Of a stretch of DNA of 64,000 bases, positions 41,244-50,373 are shown piece by piece. Position numbers and translations under genes: made by a program. The notes below the pieces were generated by a model. The model had not been told where the DNA came from. It saw nothing but the letters and a program-made list of their open reading frames with translations, and made no database searches. The stretch lies in NCBI RefSeq assembly GCF_003478995.1, contig NZ_QUGI01000005.1:1-64000 (forward strand), in the 5' to 3' direction. This DNA comes from Pseudoflavonifractor sp. AF19-9AC (GTDB taxonomy: Bacteria; Bacillota; Clostridia; Oscillospirales; Oscillospiraceae). Each line of letters begins with the position of its first letter. Position 1 is the stretch's first letter.

Positions 41244-42491
41244 TTGAAAGTCGTAATTTTGGGAAGCAGCGCCGCGGCGCTCTCCGCCGCAGAGGAATTC
41301 CGGCGGCATGACGAGCAAAGCGATGTGACGCTGATCAGTCCCGAGGAGGGGCTGCCCTATTCCAAGGTGCTGCTGCCCTATGTGCTGCGGGGCAAGATCC
41401 CCTACCAGGGGCTGACCATACGGGAGAGCGACTATTTTACCCGTCTGAACCTGCGCTATGTGCAGGGGGAGGCGGCCAGGCTGGAAGAGGCGGAGCACCG
41501 GCTCATCCTGAAGGACGGCACCGTCTGCTCCTATGATAAGCTGCTCATCGCCACCGGAGCCCGGGCGTCTACGCCCAATATCCCCGGTATTCAGGACAGC
41601 CGGGTGTGCTACATGCGCACCAAGGAGGACCTGGACCACATGATGCCCCTGCTGCACCCGGGGGCCCGGGTGGCGGTCATCGGGTCTGGCTTTGTGGCGC
41701 TGCAGGCGGCCTGGGCCGCCCGGTTCCGGGGTCTTCCCGTCACCGTGCTGGGCCACCGGATTATGCCCTCGGCCATGGACGAGGCGGGGGCGGAGGTGGT
41801 GGCCCAGGCTATCCGGGACAGCGGCGTGGAGCTGCTGGCCCCTGTCCATACAAAGAGCATTGAGCCGGGCCCCGATGGCGGCCTGCGTATCTGTTTGGAG
41901 GAAGGCCTGTGGGTGGACGCCGACGTCATTCTGGTGGGCGCGGGCGTGAAGCCCAACACGGAATTTCTGGCCGGCAGCGGGATTTTGGTGGAAAAGGGCA
42001 TCCCCGTCAACGGGAAAATGCAGACCAGCCACCCGGACGTGTACGCCGCCGGAGATGTGGCCGCGGGCCCCACGGTATTTGGGGAGGAGCATGTGCTCCA
42101 CTCCCTGTGGCCCACTGCCGTGGAGATGGGCCGGGTGGCCGGAGGCCAGATGGCCGGGGTGGACCTGCCCTACGACGGCAGCCTCAATATGAACGTCACC
42201 CAGATGTTCCACGTCACGGTGGCCTCTGTGGGCAAGTTCCGGCAGCAGGATGTGGACGAATGTGTGGTCCTGCCGGAGGAGCTGGGCTATGGACGGCTGT
42301 GCGTCTTTGGCAAGGACGGGGTCCTGTGCGGCGCCACTCTCATCGGAGGCAGCGAGGGCGTGTCCTTCCTGGGCAAGCTGCGGCCCCTGATTGCCCGGCA
42401 CCAGCCCATGACGCGACACCCCCAGGAACTGGGGGATTATGTAAATAAACAAGTGTTTGCAAGAAATTGGGAGGAGGGACAACCGGGATGA
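41244..42491 (+). CDS. FAD/NAD(P)-dependent oxidoreductase (disulfide-reductase-like family)
   Basis: 415 residues. I start it at TTG 41244 (KVVILGSSAAAL), since AAGGAGG sits 8 bp before it; the ATG at 41223 would place that site inside the gene. N-terminal FAD-binding VVILGSSAAALSAAEEF, YDKLLIATGARA, the NAD(P)-binding VAVIGSGFVALQAAWAARFRG (glycine-rich loop), and the FAD-contact SHPDVYAAGDVA. No CxxxxC redox pair is visible, so it belongs with the nitrite-reductase/rubredoxin-reductase-type branch. It probably passes electrons between NAD(P)H and the ferredoxin subunit encoded next (ATGA overlap) to supply the molybdoenzyme. Confidence 0.9.
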   Translation: MKVVILGSSAAALSAAEEFRRHDEQSDVTLISPEEGLPYSKVLLPYVLRGKIPYQGLTIRESDYFTRLNLRYVQGEAARLEEAEHRLILKDGTVCSYDKLLIATGARASTPNIPGIQDSRVCYMRTKEDLDHMMPLLHPGARVAVIGSGFVALQAAWAARFRGLPVTVLGHRIMPSAMDEAGAEVVAQAIRDSGVELLAPVHTKSIEPGPDGGLRICLEEGLWVDADVILVGAGVKPNTEFLAGSGILVEKGIPVNGKMQTSHPDVYAAGDVAAGPTVFGEEHVLHSLWPTAVEMGRVAGGQMAGVDLPYDGSLNMNVTQMFHVTVASVGKFRQQDVDECVVLPEELGYGRLCVFGKDGVLCGATLIGGSEGVSFLGKLRPLIARHQPMTRHPQELGDYVNKQVFARNWEEGQPG

Positions 42492-42982
42492 AAATGGTAA
42501 CCGTGACGCCGGAAAAATGTGTGGGCTGCCACGACTGTGAGATGGCCTGCGCCTTTGCCCAGAGCGGGGACAGCTGTGACCGCCGGTGGTCCAATATCCA
42601 CGTCAGCGTCTCCACACCGGACCGCTTTGTGATGCCGGTGACCTGCTTCCACTGTGCCCGGGCCTGGTGCATGGAGGTCTGTCCGGCCAGAGCCATCTCC
42701 CGGAACGAGGAGACGGGCGCGGTGGTCATCGATCCCCTGCGGTGCGCCGGGTGCAAGATGTGCATTCTGGCCTGCCCCTACGGGAACATCCGCTTTGATG
42801 CCCAGAAGCTGGTCAGCCGGAAGTGTGACCTGTGCGGCGGCGACCCGGAGTGCGTCAAGCACTGCATCAGCGGCGCCCTCAACTACGAGGAGATCGACAA
42901 GCTGGCGGAGCGGAAGCAGAACATGTTCGGCTACAAGCTGGTGCGCATGGGGAACGGGGGTGAGGAAACCAGCCATGAGTGA
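42488..42982 (+). CDS. Four-cluster ferredoxin-type electron-transfer subunit
   Basis: 164 residues from ATG 42488, overlapping the previous stop; GGGAGGAGGG is upstream. Four cysteine groups: CVGCHDCEMAC (Cys11, 14, 17, 21), CFHCARAWCMEVCP, CAGCKMCILACP and CDLCGGDPECVKHC. This is the HycB/DmsB-like pattern that holds up to four [4Fe-4S] clusters and links a molybdenum subunit to an electron partner. There is no signal peptide, so the complex is cytoplasmic. The next gene starts 8 bp before its stop. Confidence 0.95.
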   Translation: MKMVTVTPEKCVGCHDCEMACAFAQSGDSCDRRWSNIHVSVSTPDRFVMPVTCFHCARAWCMEVCPARAISRNEETGAVVIDPLRCAGCKMCILACPYGNIRFDAQKLVSRKCDLCGGDPECVKHCISGALNYEEIDKLAERKQNMFGYKLVRMGNGGEETSHE

Positions 42983-45038
42983 AACACGGATTGTAAAGAC
43001 CCTGTGCAGAATGTGCGACGACCGCTGCGGCATTGACGTCCACCTGGACGGGGACAAGATCACCAGGATCGAGGGCAACCGAGACCACGTGTGGAACCGG
43101 GGGCGGCTTTGCATCAAGGGCAGCCATGGCCTGGAGATGTTCACCTCGCCCCAGCGGCTGAAGCACCCTCTCAAGCGCACGGAGCAGGGCTTCGTGGAGA
43201 TCCCCCTGGAGCAGGCCCTGGATGAAATTGCGGAAAAAATCAAGGGCATCCAGGCCAAGTACGGCGCCCGGGCTGTGGGCGTCTGGAAGGGGGAGGCCGT
43301 GGGCTTTGCCCAGCAGGAGGAGCTGGCCCGGCGGTGGATCCACGCCATCGGCTCGCCCAACTACTTCTCCAACGACTCGGCCTGCTTTGCCAGCCGCTGG
43401 ATGGGAGGCGGCCTGGTGCTGGGCCCCCAGGGGTTCCAGGCCGATGTGGACAACGCCAAGTGTCTCATCTACTGGGGCCAGAACCCGCCCAACTCCCACC
43501 CCAACGTGACCCAGCAGATCAACCGGGCCCGGGAGCGGGGAGCGCGGCTCATCGTCATTGATGTGCGCTTTACCCAGATTGCCCGCCAGGCGGACCTCTT
43601 TGTCCAGGTCCGGCCCGGCACCGATGGGGCCCTGGCCCTGGGCATCATCCGGGAGCTCATCCAAAATGACTGGCTGGACCATGACTTTATTGAGCGCTAC
43701 ACCCTGGGCTTTGAGCGCCTGAAGGAATATGCCCAGCAGTTTACCTACGACTACGTGGCCAAAGAGACGGGCTGCGACGCCGCGGCCCTCATTCCCCAGA
43801 TTGCCCGGGAAATCCGGGACAGCATGCCCCGCACGGGCATTGTGGTGGGCAACGGCTTTGAGCACCACGAAAACGGCGTCAACAGCATCCGGGCGGTGAC
43901 CTGCATCGACGGGCTCATCGGCTCGGTGGACCAGAAGGGCGGCAAGTACCTGCCGGTGGGGCTGGACATCCGGTATTTGCCCCTGTACGACCAGAAGCCC
44001 TTGAAGGAGCTGGAGCCCCTGGGGGCGGACAAGTTTCCTGTGCTCTATGACTTCCGCCATGAGTGCCACACCATGACCCTCATGGACACCATCCTCAGCG
44101 GAGAACCCTACCCCATCAAAGCCATCGTGATGACCGCTGCCAACCCGGCCATTACAAACCCCAACAGCGACAAGGTGAGAAAGGCCCTCAGCTCCCTGGA
44201 GCTCTTTGTGGTCCGGGACCTGTTTCTCTCCGAGACGGCCCAGCTGGCCGACTATGTCCTGCCCGCCGCCTCCTACCTGGAGCGCAGCGAGCTGGTGACC
44301 CACGGGCTTTTCCACACTGTCACCCTCACAAACCGGGTGCTGCCCCCTCCGCCGGAGGTGCAGGACGAGTACCAGTTCTTCCACGACCTGGCCCACCGGC
44401 TGGGGGCTGGGGAGTACTTCCCCTGGGAGAACGAGGACGCACTCAACGCCTGGCTGCTGGAGGACACGGGCCTCACCCTGGAGGAGCTGAAAAAGGCTCC
44501 CTCGGGCTATCAATACGCCCGGCCCCGCTACCAGAAGTACCGGGAGCGGGAGGCGGACGGGGAGCCCCCCTTCAAGACCCCCAGCGGGAAGGTGGAGTTT
44601 GTCTCCGACTATCTGGCGGGGTACGGCTATCCCGATCTGCCGGTGTATATCCCGCCCAAAACCAACCAGCCTGATCCCGACTACCCCTTCGCCCTGGTCA
44701 CCGGGGCGCGGAAGCTGCCCTTCTGTCACGCACGGGGCCATAACCTCCCCGCCCTCTCCCAGGCGCTGAGAAGCCCGGAAATTGAGATCCACGAGGCGGA
44801 CGCCCAGAAGCTGGGCGTGAAGGAGGGAGACCAGGTGCGGGTAACCTCCCGCATCGGCAGCATTGTCATTCCTGTCCATGTGGCGGTGGCCGACGAGATC
44901 ATGCCCGGGGTGGTGCAGATCACCCATGGCTGGAAGGAAGCCAACGTGAACCGCCTCACCCTGGACGACACCTTTGATTTTCTCAGCGGGTTCCCGGTGA
45001 TGAAGTCGGTGCCCGTCCGGGTGGAAAAGGAGGGGTGA
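42975..45038 (+). CDS. Molybdopterin-dependent oxidoreductase catalytic subunit (DMSO-reductase superfamily)
   Basis: 687 residues from ATG 42975. N-terminal [4Fe-4S] ligands Cys11, Cys14, Cys18 and Cys46 (LCRMCDDRCGID, GRLCIKG). Cys137 in NDSACFAS is at the position of the metal ligand in this superfamily (Ser, Cys or Sec). Cofactor-binding stretches: CLIYWGQNPPNSHP, LIVIDVRFTQIARQAD, VGNGFEHHENGVNSIRAV, and the C-terminal RKLPFCHARGHNLPAL with HEADAQKLGVKEGDQVRV. There is no Tat signal, so it is cytoplasmic. The substrate cannot be told: relatives include formate dehydrogenases, acetylene hydratase and hydroxytransferases. The small size and the FAD/ferredoxin partners suggest a soluble reductase. 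Confidence 0.94.
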   Translation: MSETRIVKTLCRMCDDRCGIDVHLDGDKITRIEGNRDHVWNRGRLCIKGSHGLEMFTSPQRLKHPLKRTEQGFVEIPLEQALDEIAEKIKGIQAKYGARAVGVWKGEAVGFAQQEELARRWIHAIGSPNYFSNDSACFASRWMGGGLVLGPQGFQADVDNAKCLIYWGQNPPNSHPNVTQQINRARERGARLIVIDVRFTQIARQADLFVQVRPGTDGALALGIIRELIQNDWLDHDFIERYTLGFERLKEYAQQFTYDYVAKETGCDAAALIPQIAREIRDSMPRTGIVVGNGFEHHENGVNSIRAVTCIDGLIGSVDQKGGKYLPVGLDIRYLPLYDQKPLKELEPLGADKFPVLYDFRHECHTMTLMDTILSGEPYPIKAIVMTAANPAITNPNSDKVRKALSSLELFVVRDLFLSETAQLADYVLPAASYLERSELVTHGLFHTVTLTNRVLPPPPEVQDEYQFFHDLAHRLGAGEYFPWENEDALNAWLLEDTGLTLEELKKAPSGYQYARPRYQKYREREADGEPPFKTPSGKVEFVSDYLAGYGYPDLPVYIPPKTNQPDPDYPFALVTGARKLPFCHARGHNLPALSQALRSPEIEIHEADAQKLGVKEGDQVRVTSRIGSIVIPVHVAVADEIMPGVVQITHGWKEANVNRLTLDDTFDFLSGFPVMKSVPVRVEKEG

Positions 45039-45047
45039 GAGGAGCCC

Positions 45048-45926
45048 ATGACCAATAAGGTGGGGGCTGCGGCTCTGGCCGGGGCGGCGCTGGTCTGGCT
45101 GTTGAATCTGGCCGGGCTGACCCTTCTGGCGGAGCAGATCCCTGCGGGGCTTTTGGCCTCGGCCTCCATGCTGATTTCCGGTGTGCTGGGGCTGGCGGTC
45201 AGACGGGCAGGCTCCGGCGCCGGAATCCGGTGGCGGCGGGAGCACTGGCCGGTGGCGGCGGTGAGCAGCGGGCTATATGCGGGGTACATGGTTCTGGCCG
45301 CCTGCTGGGCCTCCCTGGCGGGGCTGGGGGAGCTGACCGTGGCCTTTTCCCTCCAGTGCCTGACGCTGCTCATTGGTCTCTCCCTGGTGAAGGAGCAGTA
45401 CATCCGTCCCCGAACCGTTCTGTCTGTGGCGGTGACCGCCATTGGGGCGGTGTGTGCCATGGGAATGGGGGGACGGGAATTGCGCCTTGTCTGGTATCTG
45501 GTCCCCTTGGGACTGCTGATTACCTGGACTTTGTGGCTTATCCTGACTCTGGACCTGGCGGAGGAGTATCCTGCGCAGTTCGTTGTGGGCTGGCAGAATG
45601 TGTGGGGGGGACTGATGGCCCTGCCGGTGGCCGTCTTTGACCCCAAAGGAATTGCTTGTCCGGGCGGCGGGGCGCTGCTGCTGTTTCTGGGGGGCGCGGT
45701 CCTCTGGAGCATCGGCTTGCCGCTGCTGCTGGGGCGGCTGAAGGGCCGGAATACCATTTCCGGCAGTCTTGTGTTCGGCGCCCTGCCTGTGTGCGGCCTG
45801 CTGGGGTGGAAGCTGCTGGGGGAGCAGCTTGCCCCGGGGCTTCCTGTGCTTGGGCTGGGCCTGTTATGTGTGGGAGAGGTCCTGGCGTGTGCAGACATGC
45901 TGGGAACCCGACAAGAAAAGGAGTGA
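45048..45926 (+). CDS. EamA/DMT-type membrane transporter
   Basis: 292 residues from ATG 45048, 9 bp after the molybdoenzyme stop, with GTGAGAGGAGCCC upstream. About ten hydrophobic helices in two halves (AALAGAALVWLLNLAGLTLL ... TVLSVAVTAIGAVCAMGMGG; VPLGLLITWTLWLILTLDL ... GLGLLCVGEVLACADML), the duplicated plan of the drug/metabolite transporter superfamily. The second-half signature GSLVFGALPVCGLLGWKLLGE fits EamA. It may export the product of the oxidoreductase. Substrate unknown. Confidence 0.8.
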   Translation: MTNKVGAAALAGAALVWLLNLAGLTLLAEQIPAGLLASASMLISGVLGLAVRRAGSGAGIRWRREHWPVAAVSSGLYAGYMVLAACWASLAGLGELTVAFSLQCLTLLIGLSLVKEQYIRPRTVLSVAVTAIGAVCAMGMGGRELRLVWYLVPLGLLITWTLWLILTLDLAEEYPAQFVVGWQNVWGGLMALPVAVFDPKGIACPGGGALLLFLGGAVLWSIGLPLLLGRLKGRNTISGSLVFGALPVCGLLGWKLLGEQLAPGLPVLGLGLLCVGEVLACADMLGTRQEKE

Positions 45927-45931
45927 ATGTT

Positions 45932-47335
45932 ATGGAAAAGAAGAAACCGACGCTGAAACTGGCATTGATCGGAACCCTGGGCGTACTGGTGATCCTCCTG
46001 TCCTGCGTGCTGCTCTTTAAGGTGGACGTCATTATCGCCCTGACCATCGGCATCATTTACGCCGGCATTGTGGGCCGCTTCAACGGGGTCACCCTCAATG
46101 ATTTGGTGGAGGGCATGCAGGAGGGCGTGGCCAAGGCCCTCATCGGTCTGCTGTTCTTCCCCCTGGTGGGCGCTGTCATCGGCAGCTGGCTCATCGGCGG
46201 CACCATCCCCGCCCTGGTGTACTACGGGCTGGACATTCTGAACCCCCGCTTCTTCCTCATTTCGTCCTTCATCATCTGCAGCGCCCTGTCCCTGCTCATC
46301 GGTACCTCCTGGGGCACCGTGGGCACCGCGGGCCTGGCCATCGCCGGTGTGGCCATCAGCAGTGATCTGAGCATCCCCTTCGGCATCGTGGCCGGCAGCA
46401 TCATCGCCGGCGCCTGGTTCGGCGACAAGATGTCCCCCATCTCCGACTCCACCGTGCTCTCCGCCACCGCTGTGGAGACCGATGTCTATAACCACATCCG
46501 GGGCATGGCTTACACCACCATCCCCTCGTTCATCATTTCCACCATCATCTTCGGCATCATCAACTTCTTCTATGCCGGTGACGCCACCCTGAACTATGAC
46601 GTGATTGCGCCCATCAAGGAGACCCTGGCCGAGCACTTCAACCTCAGCCCCCTGGTGTTTATTCCCCCCATCGTGCTGATCATTCTGTGCGTCCTGCGCA
46701 CCCACGCCTTTATCTCCCTGCTGGGCGCCATCGCCGCCGGCTCCTTCTGCAGCATGGCGGTTCAGGGCAACACCGTGATGGACACCATGGCCGCCGTGAT
46801 GAACGGCCTGCAGGTGGAGACCCCCATCGCCGAGGTCAACACCCTGCTGAACCGGGGCGGCATGAACAGCATGATGAGCTCCATGTTCCTGTGCATGGTG
46901 GCCGTTTGTATGGGCGGCGTGCTCACCAAGACCCAGTTCCTCCACGTCATCATTGAGAACCTGGCCAAGTACATGCGCTCCACCTTCTCCCTGGTGTTCA
47001 CCACCATGGTCTCCTGCCTGCTGAGCAACATGATGTTCGCCGACAACTACCTCACCATGATCCTCAACGGCAACCTGTACCGGGACATGTACGACGAGCG
47101 GGGCCTGGACCGGAGCATGCTCTCCCGTACCATTGAGGAAATGGCCACCATGTCCGTGCCCATGATTCCCTGGACGGCGGCTGCCGCCTTCCTCACAGGC
47201 ACCCTGGGCATCAGCGTGGCGGAATACGCCCCCTACTGCGTGCTGAACTTTGTAAGCCCGGTGGTGGGCCTCATCAGTGCCGCCACAGGCATTGGCGTGC
47301 TTTATGTGAAGGGTGCCAAGAAGGCCAAAGCGTAA
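45932..47335 (+). CDS. NhaC-family Na+/H+ (or Na+/metabolite) antiporter
   Basis: 467 residues from ATG 45932 with AAAAGGAG 9 bp upstream; the longer open frame overlaps the previous gene and is rejected. About 11-12 helices. Conserved NhaC landmarks: LIGTSWGTVGTAGLAIAGVA, GAWFGDKMSPISDSTVLSA, FADNYLTMILNG, MLSRTIEEMATMSVPMIPWT. NhaC proteins exchange Na+ for H+, and some (MleN) swap malate for lactate. It ends the oxidoreductase operon and is a close paralogue of the transporter half of the kinase fusion that follows. Confidence 0.94.
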   Translation: MEKKKPTLKLALIGTLGVLVILLSCVLLFKVDVIIALTIGIIYAGIVGRFNGVTLNDLVEGMQEGVAKALIGLLFFPLVGAVIGSWLIGGTIPALVYYGLDILNPRFFLISSFIICSALSLLIGTSWGTVGTAGLAIAGVAISSDLSIPFGIVAGSIIAGAWFGDKMSPISDSTVLSATAVETDVYNHIRGMAYTTIPSFIISTIIFGIINFFYAGDATLNYDVIAPIKETLAEHFNLSPLVFIPPIVLIILCVLRTHAFISLLGAIAAGSFCSMAVQGNTVMDTMAAVMNGLQVETPIAEVNTLLNRGGMNSMMSSMFLCMVAVCMGGVLTKTQFLHVIIENLAKYMRSTFSLVFTTMVSCLLSNMMFADNYLTMILNGNLYRDMYDERGLDRSMLSRTIEEMATMSVPMIPWTAAAAFLTGTLGISVAEYAPYCVLNFVSPVVGLISAATGIGVLYVKGAKKAKA

Positions 47336-47421
47336 TTCCCGTTTTGCGTTTCGCCCCGGACGGACGCCGGCTCCCCTCCCGGTGCCCGTCCGGAGCGGCA
47401 GACGTGTCATATCCCCATGTA

Positions 47422-47470
47422 CCATCCTCCGTCCCGGGTCCGGGACGGGGGATGGCACTTTCTGTTTTTG
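47422..47470 (+). terminator. Hairpin between the antiporter and the antiporter-kinase gene
   Basis: CCATCCTCCGTCCCGG (47422-47437) pairs with CCGGGACGGGGGATGG (47440-47455), one G-T pair, then CACTTTCTGTTTTT. It is probably a partial terminator. A second inverted repeat, CCGGACGG/CCGTCCGG, lies at about 47355-47393. Confidence 0.65.
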
Positions 47471-47496
47471 CGTCATAAGAGAAGGAGAAGCTTGCT

Positions 47497-50373
47497 ATGG
47501 GGCAGCCGTCGCTAAAATTATCCCTGGTGGGAACGCTGGGGGCACTGGTGATTTTGTTTCTGGGCCTGTTTGTGCTGCATCTGGAGATCACCCTGCTGCT
47601 GTTTCTGGATATGATCTATGTGGCCATGATTGCCCGGATCCACGGCATCAAGGTGGCGGAGCTGGTGGACGGCATGTCCTCCGGCTGCGCCCAGGCCCTC
47701 ACCGGCCTTTTGTTCTTTCCCCTCATCGGCGCCCTCATCGGCTCCTGGATCCACTGCGGTACCATCCCCGTGCTGCTCTACCACGGCCTCAACATCCTGA
47801 ATCCCCGGTATTTTCTGGTCACCGCCTTCCTGCTGTGCAGTCTGGTGTCCCTCATCATCGGCACCTCCTGGGGCACGGTGGGCACCCTGGGCATTGTCAT
47901 TGTGGGTGTGGCGGAGGGAGGCAGCATTGACCTGCCCGCCGGCCTCATTGTGGGCAGCATTGTGTCCGGCGCCTGGTTCGGGGACAAGATGTCCCCCATC
48001 TCCGACTCCACCCTGCTCACCACCACGGTGACGGAGGTGGACGTCTACCGGCATGTTCAGGTCATGGCCTACACCACCCTGCCCTCCTATCTGCTGACGG
48101 TGGTGGTGTTCGGCGTGCTGAACCGGGTGCTGGCCAGCGGGGCGGAGATGGACGGGGCCATCCTCCTGCGGATGCAGACCGCCCTGGCTGGGCAGTACAA
48201 TCTCAGCTTCCTTGCCATTCTCCCGCCCATTCTGCTGATGGCCCTGTGCCTTCTGCGGGTCCACGTCTTCGTGGCCCTGCTGTCGGGCATCGGAGCGGGG
48301 GTGGTGTGCAGCGTGCTCACCCAGCACAGCACCATCTCCGCCGCCATGACCGCCCTCATGTCCGGCGGACAGGGGGAGACGGGGGTGGATGCCCTGGACA
48401 CCCTGCTCAGCCAGGGAGGCATCGACGCCATGATCAACGGCTTTTACCTGTGCCTGCTGGCGGTGTGTCTGGGCGGCGCGCTGCAGCGGGCGGGCTTTTT
48501 CTCCAGCATCATCCGCCACTGCCGGCATTACCTGAAGTCGGACTTTTCTCTGCTCCTGGCCACCATGGTCACCAGCGTGCTGGGCAACTGCGTCTTTGCC
48601 GACAACTACCTGAGCATGGTGCTCAACGGAAATGTCTACCGCCCCCTGTACCAGGAGCACCGCCTGTCCCTGGCCATGCTCTCCCGCACCATTGAGGAGG
48701 GCTCCACCCTCTCCGCCCCTCTCATCCCCTGGACGGCGGCGGGGGTGTTCATCTCCGAGACTCTGGGCGTGCCGGTGAGTGCTTACGCCCCCTTTGTGGT
48801 GCTGAACCTGCTCACGCCGGTGGTCTCCCTGACCATGTCCCGCTTTGGGGTGGGGGTAGTCACCCAGTACGCCCAGGAGCACCCCAGGCCCAGGTGGTAC
48901 CGGCGCTACAAGATCAAAAACAACCTGCGCAGCAAGCTGCTCCTGGTTTTTCTGACCATCGGCGTGGTGCCCACGGTGGTGCTGAGCCTGCTGTTTTACT
49001 CCATCCAGGGGCGGGAGGCCGCCCGCCAGGCCCAGGCTCAGCTGGACCGGGGTGCCCAGCGGACGGTGGCTCTGGTGCAAAGCGGACTGGAAGCCGCCGG
49101 GGAGGGGAGTGAAAGCCGGGAGGAGGCTCTGGCCGCCCTCCGGCGTCTGCCCTATGTGGAGACGGCGGAGACGGAGGCGGGGGAGGAACGCTTCCCCCTG
49201 GAAACCCAATGGGGCACCGTGTTTCTCACCCTGGACCGGGCCTATCTCCAGCAGATGCTCTATGGGGAGGAGGAGCGGGGGGCGGTATATGTGGTCTGTA
49301 CGGACCAGGGGGGAACGGACGCTCTGCAGGAAGAATTGGGCCAGTCCGGCGATACCCTGTCCGCCCGGGCGGAACTGACCCCCCAGTGTACCCTGGTGCT
49401 GACGGAGGACGCCCGATTCCTCCGGGAGAACCAGGGAGTGAGCGGGACGGTGGTGGTGCGCCTTGCCATGGTGCTGGCCATCCTGGCGGTGTGCAGCGCC
49501 TGCCTCATCTCCTACAACATGTCCCGGGGCATCCGGGCCCTGGCGGACAACATGCGGAAAATTCAGTCCGGCGACTTTGAGACGGCCTCTGACCTGGATG
49601 TGGGAGATGACGAGATCGGCATGCTCAACCGCACCTTCTCCCAGATGAAGCTGGAGCTGGACAAGCTGGTAAACCGCACCCTCCGCCTGAAGCTCAGCGA
49701 GCGGGACGCCAAGCTGAAGGCCCTCCAGTCCCAGATCAGCCCCCACTTTTTGTACAACGCCCTGGACTCCATCAACTGGGACCTGGTGGAGAAGGGGGAG
49801 TATGAGATCAGCGAGATTCTGCTCTCCCTCTCGGACATGCTCCATTACAGCCTGGACCAGTTCAGCGGACAGGTCTTCCTGGCCATGGAGTTTGAGCAGG
49901 CGGAAAATTACCTGAAAATTCAAAAGCACCGCTTTGGCGACCGGTTTGACTATGAAATTTCCTGCCCGGAGGATGTGGAACGGGAGATGGCCCCCAAAAT
50001 GCTCCTGCAGCCTCTGGTGGAAAACGCCGTCTCCCACGGTCTGGAGGACCGGGAGCACGGCCTGGTGCGGGTGACCGCCTGCCGCCGGGAGGGAACGGTG
50101 CAGATCACGGTGGAAGACAACGGCTGCGGCATGGACGAGGAGCTGCTGGCCCAGCTGCGGGATCGGCTGGCCAGGAAGGAGTACGCCGGGGAGCAGGGGG
50201 AGCACATCGGACTGGTGAATGTGAGCCACCGCCTGCGGTACATGTACGGGGACCGGGCCCGCCTGCTGCTGGAGAGCCAGGTCAACGCCTACACCCGGGT
50301 GACGGTGGAACTTCCCCTGGAGACGGAGCGGATGGAGGAGGAAACGGATGAACATTCTGATTGTGGAAGATGA
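47497..50373 (+). CDS. NhaC-type antiporter fused to a YesM-type sensor histidine kinase
   Basis: One uninterrupted frame of 958 residues from ATG 47497 (AGAAGGAGAAG upstream). Residues 1-460 are a complete NhaC transporter aligned end to end with the upstream paralogue: IGTSWGTVGTLGIVIVG, GAWFGDKMSPISDSTLLT, FADNYLSMVLNG, MLSRTIEEGSTLSAPLIPWT. After a basic linker (RWYRRYKIKNNLRSKL, about 465-480) a whole YesM-like kinase follows: helix LLLVFLTIGVVPTVVLSLLF, an outer domain (about 505-650), helix VVRLAMVLAILAVCSACLI, HAMP, then SQISPHFLYNALDSINWDL with phosphoacceptor His750, N-box LLQPLVENAVSHGLE (Asn843) and VEDNGCGMDEE (Asp874). The transport motifs are kept, so it may still move ions. 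It should phosphorylate the regulator whose gene overlaps its end by 26 bp. I know of no described NhaC-kinase; CbrA (SSS-family) is the nearest analogy. Confidence 0.92.
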   Translation: MGQPSLKLSLVGTLGALVILFLGLFVLHLEITLLLFLDMIYVAMIARIHGIKVAELVDGMSSGCAQALTGLLFFPLIGALIGSWIHCGTIPVLLYHGLNILNPRYFLVTAFLLCSLVSLIIGTSWGTVGTLGIVIVGVAEGGSIDLPAGLIVGSIVSGAWFGDKMSPISDSTLLTTTVTEVDVYRHVQVMAYTTLPSYLLTVVVFGVLNRVLASGAEMDGAILLRMQTALAGQYNLSFLAILPPILLMALCLLRVHVFVALLSGIGAGVVCSVLTQHSTISAAMTALMSGGQGETGVDALDTLLSQGGIDAMINGFYLCLLAVCLGGALQRAGFFSSIIRHCRHYLKSDFSLLLATMVTSVLGNCVFADNYLSMVLNGNVYRPLYQEHRLSLAMLSRTIEEGSTLSAPLIPWTAAGVFISETLGVPVSAYAPFVVLNLLTPVVSLTMSRFGVGVVTQYAQEHPRPRWYRRYKIKNNLRSKLLLVFLTIGVVPTVVLSLLFYSIQGREAARQAQAQLDRGAQRTVALVQSGLEAAGEGSESREEALAALRRLPYVETAETEAGEERFPLETQWGTVFLTLDRAYLQQMLYGEEERGAVYVVCTDQGGTDALQEELGQSGDTLSARAELTPQCTLVLTEDARFLRENQGVSGTVVVRLAMVLAILAVCSACLISYNMSRGIRALADNMRKIQSGDFETASDLDVGDDEIGMLNRTFSQMKLELDKLVNRTLRLKLSERDAKLKALQSQISPHFLYNALDSINWDLVEKGEYEISEILLSLSDMLHYSLDQFSGQVFLAMEFEQAENYLKIQKHRFGDRFDYEISCPEDVEREMAPKMLLQPLVENAVSHGLEDREHGLVRVTACRREGTVQITVEDNGCGMDEELLAQLRDRLARKEYAGEQGEHIGLVNVSHRLRYMYGDRARLLLESQVNAYTRVTVELPLETERMEEETDEHSDCGR

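Noticed and set aside
42879..45245. Long minus-strand open frame opposite the molybdoenzyme
   Set aside because: Same antisense artefact; it reads as low-complexity His/Gly/Leu sequence.
45656..45931. Upstream extension of the NhaC antiporter frame
   Set aside because: It overlaps the EamA-type gene and reads as a shadow; ATG 45932 has AAAAGGAG and the family N-terminus.
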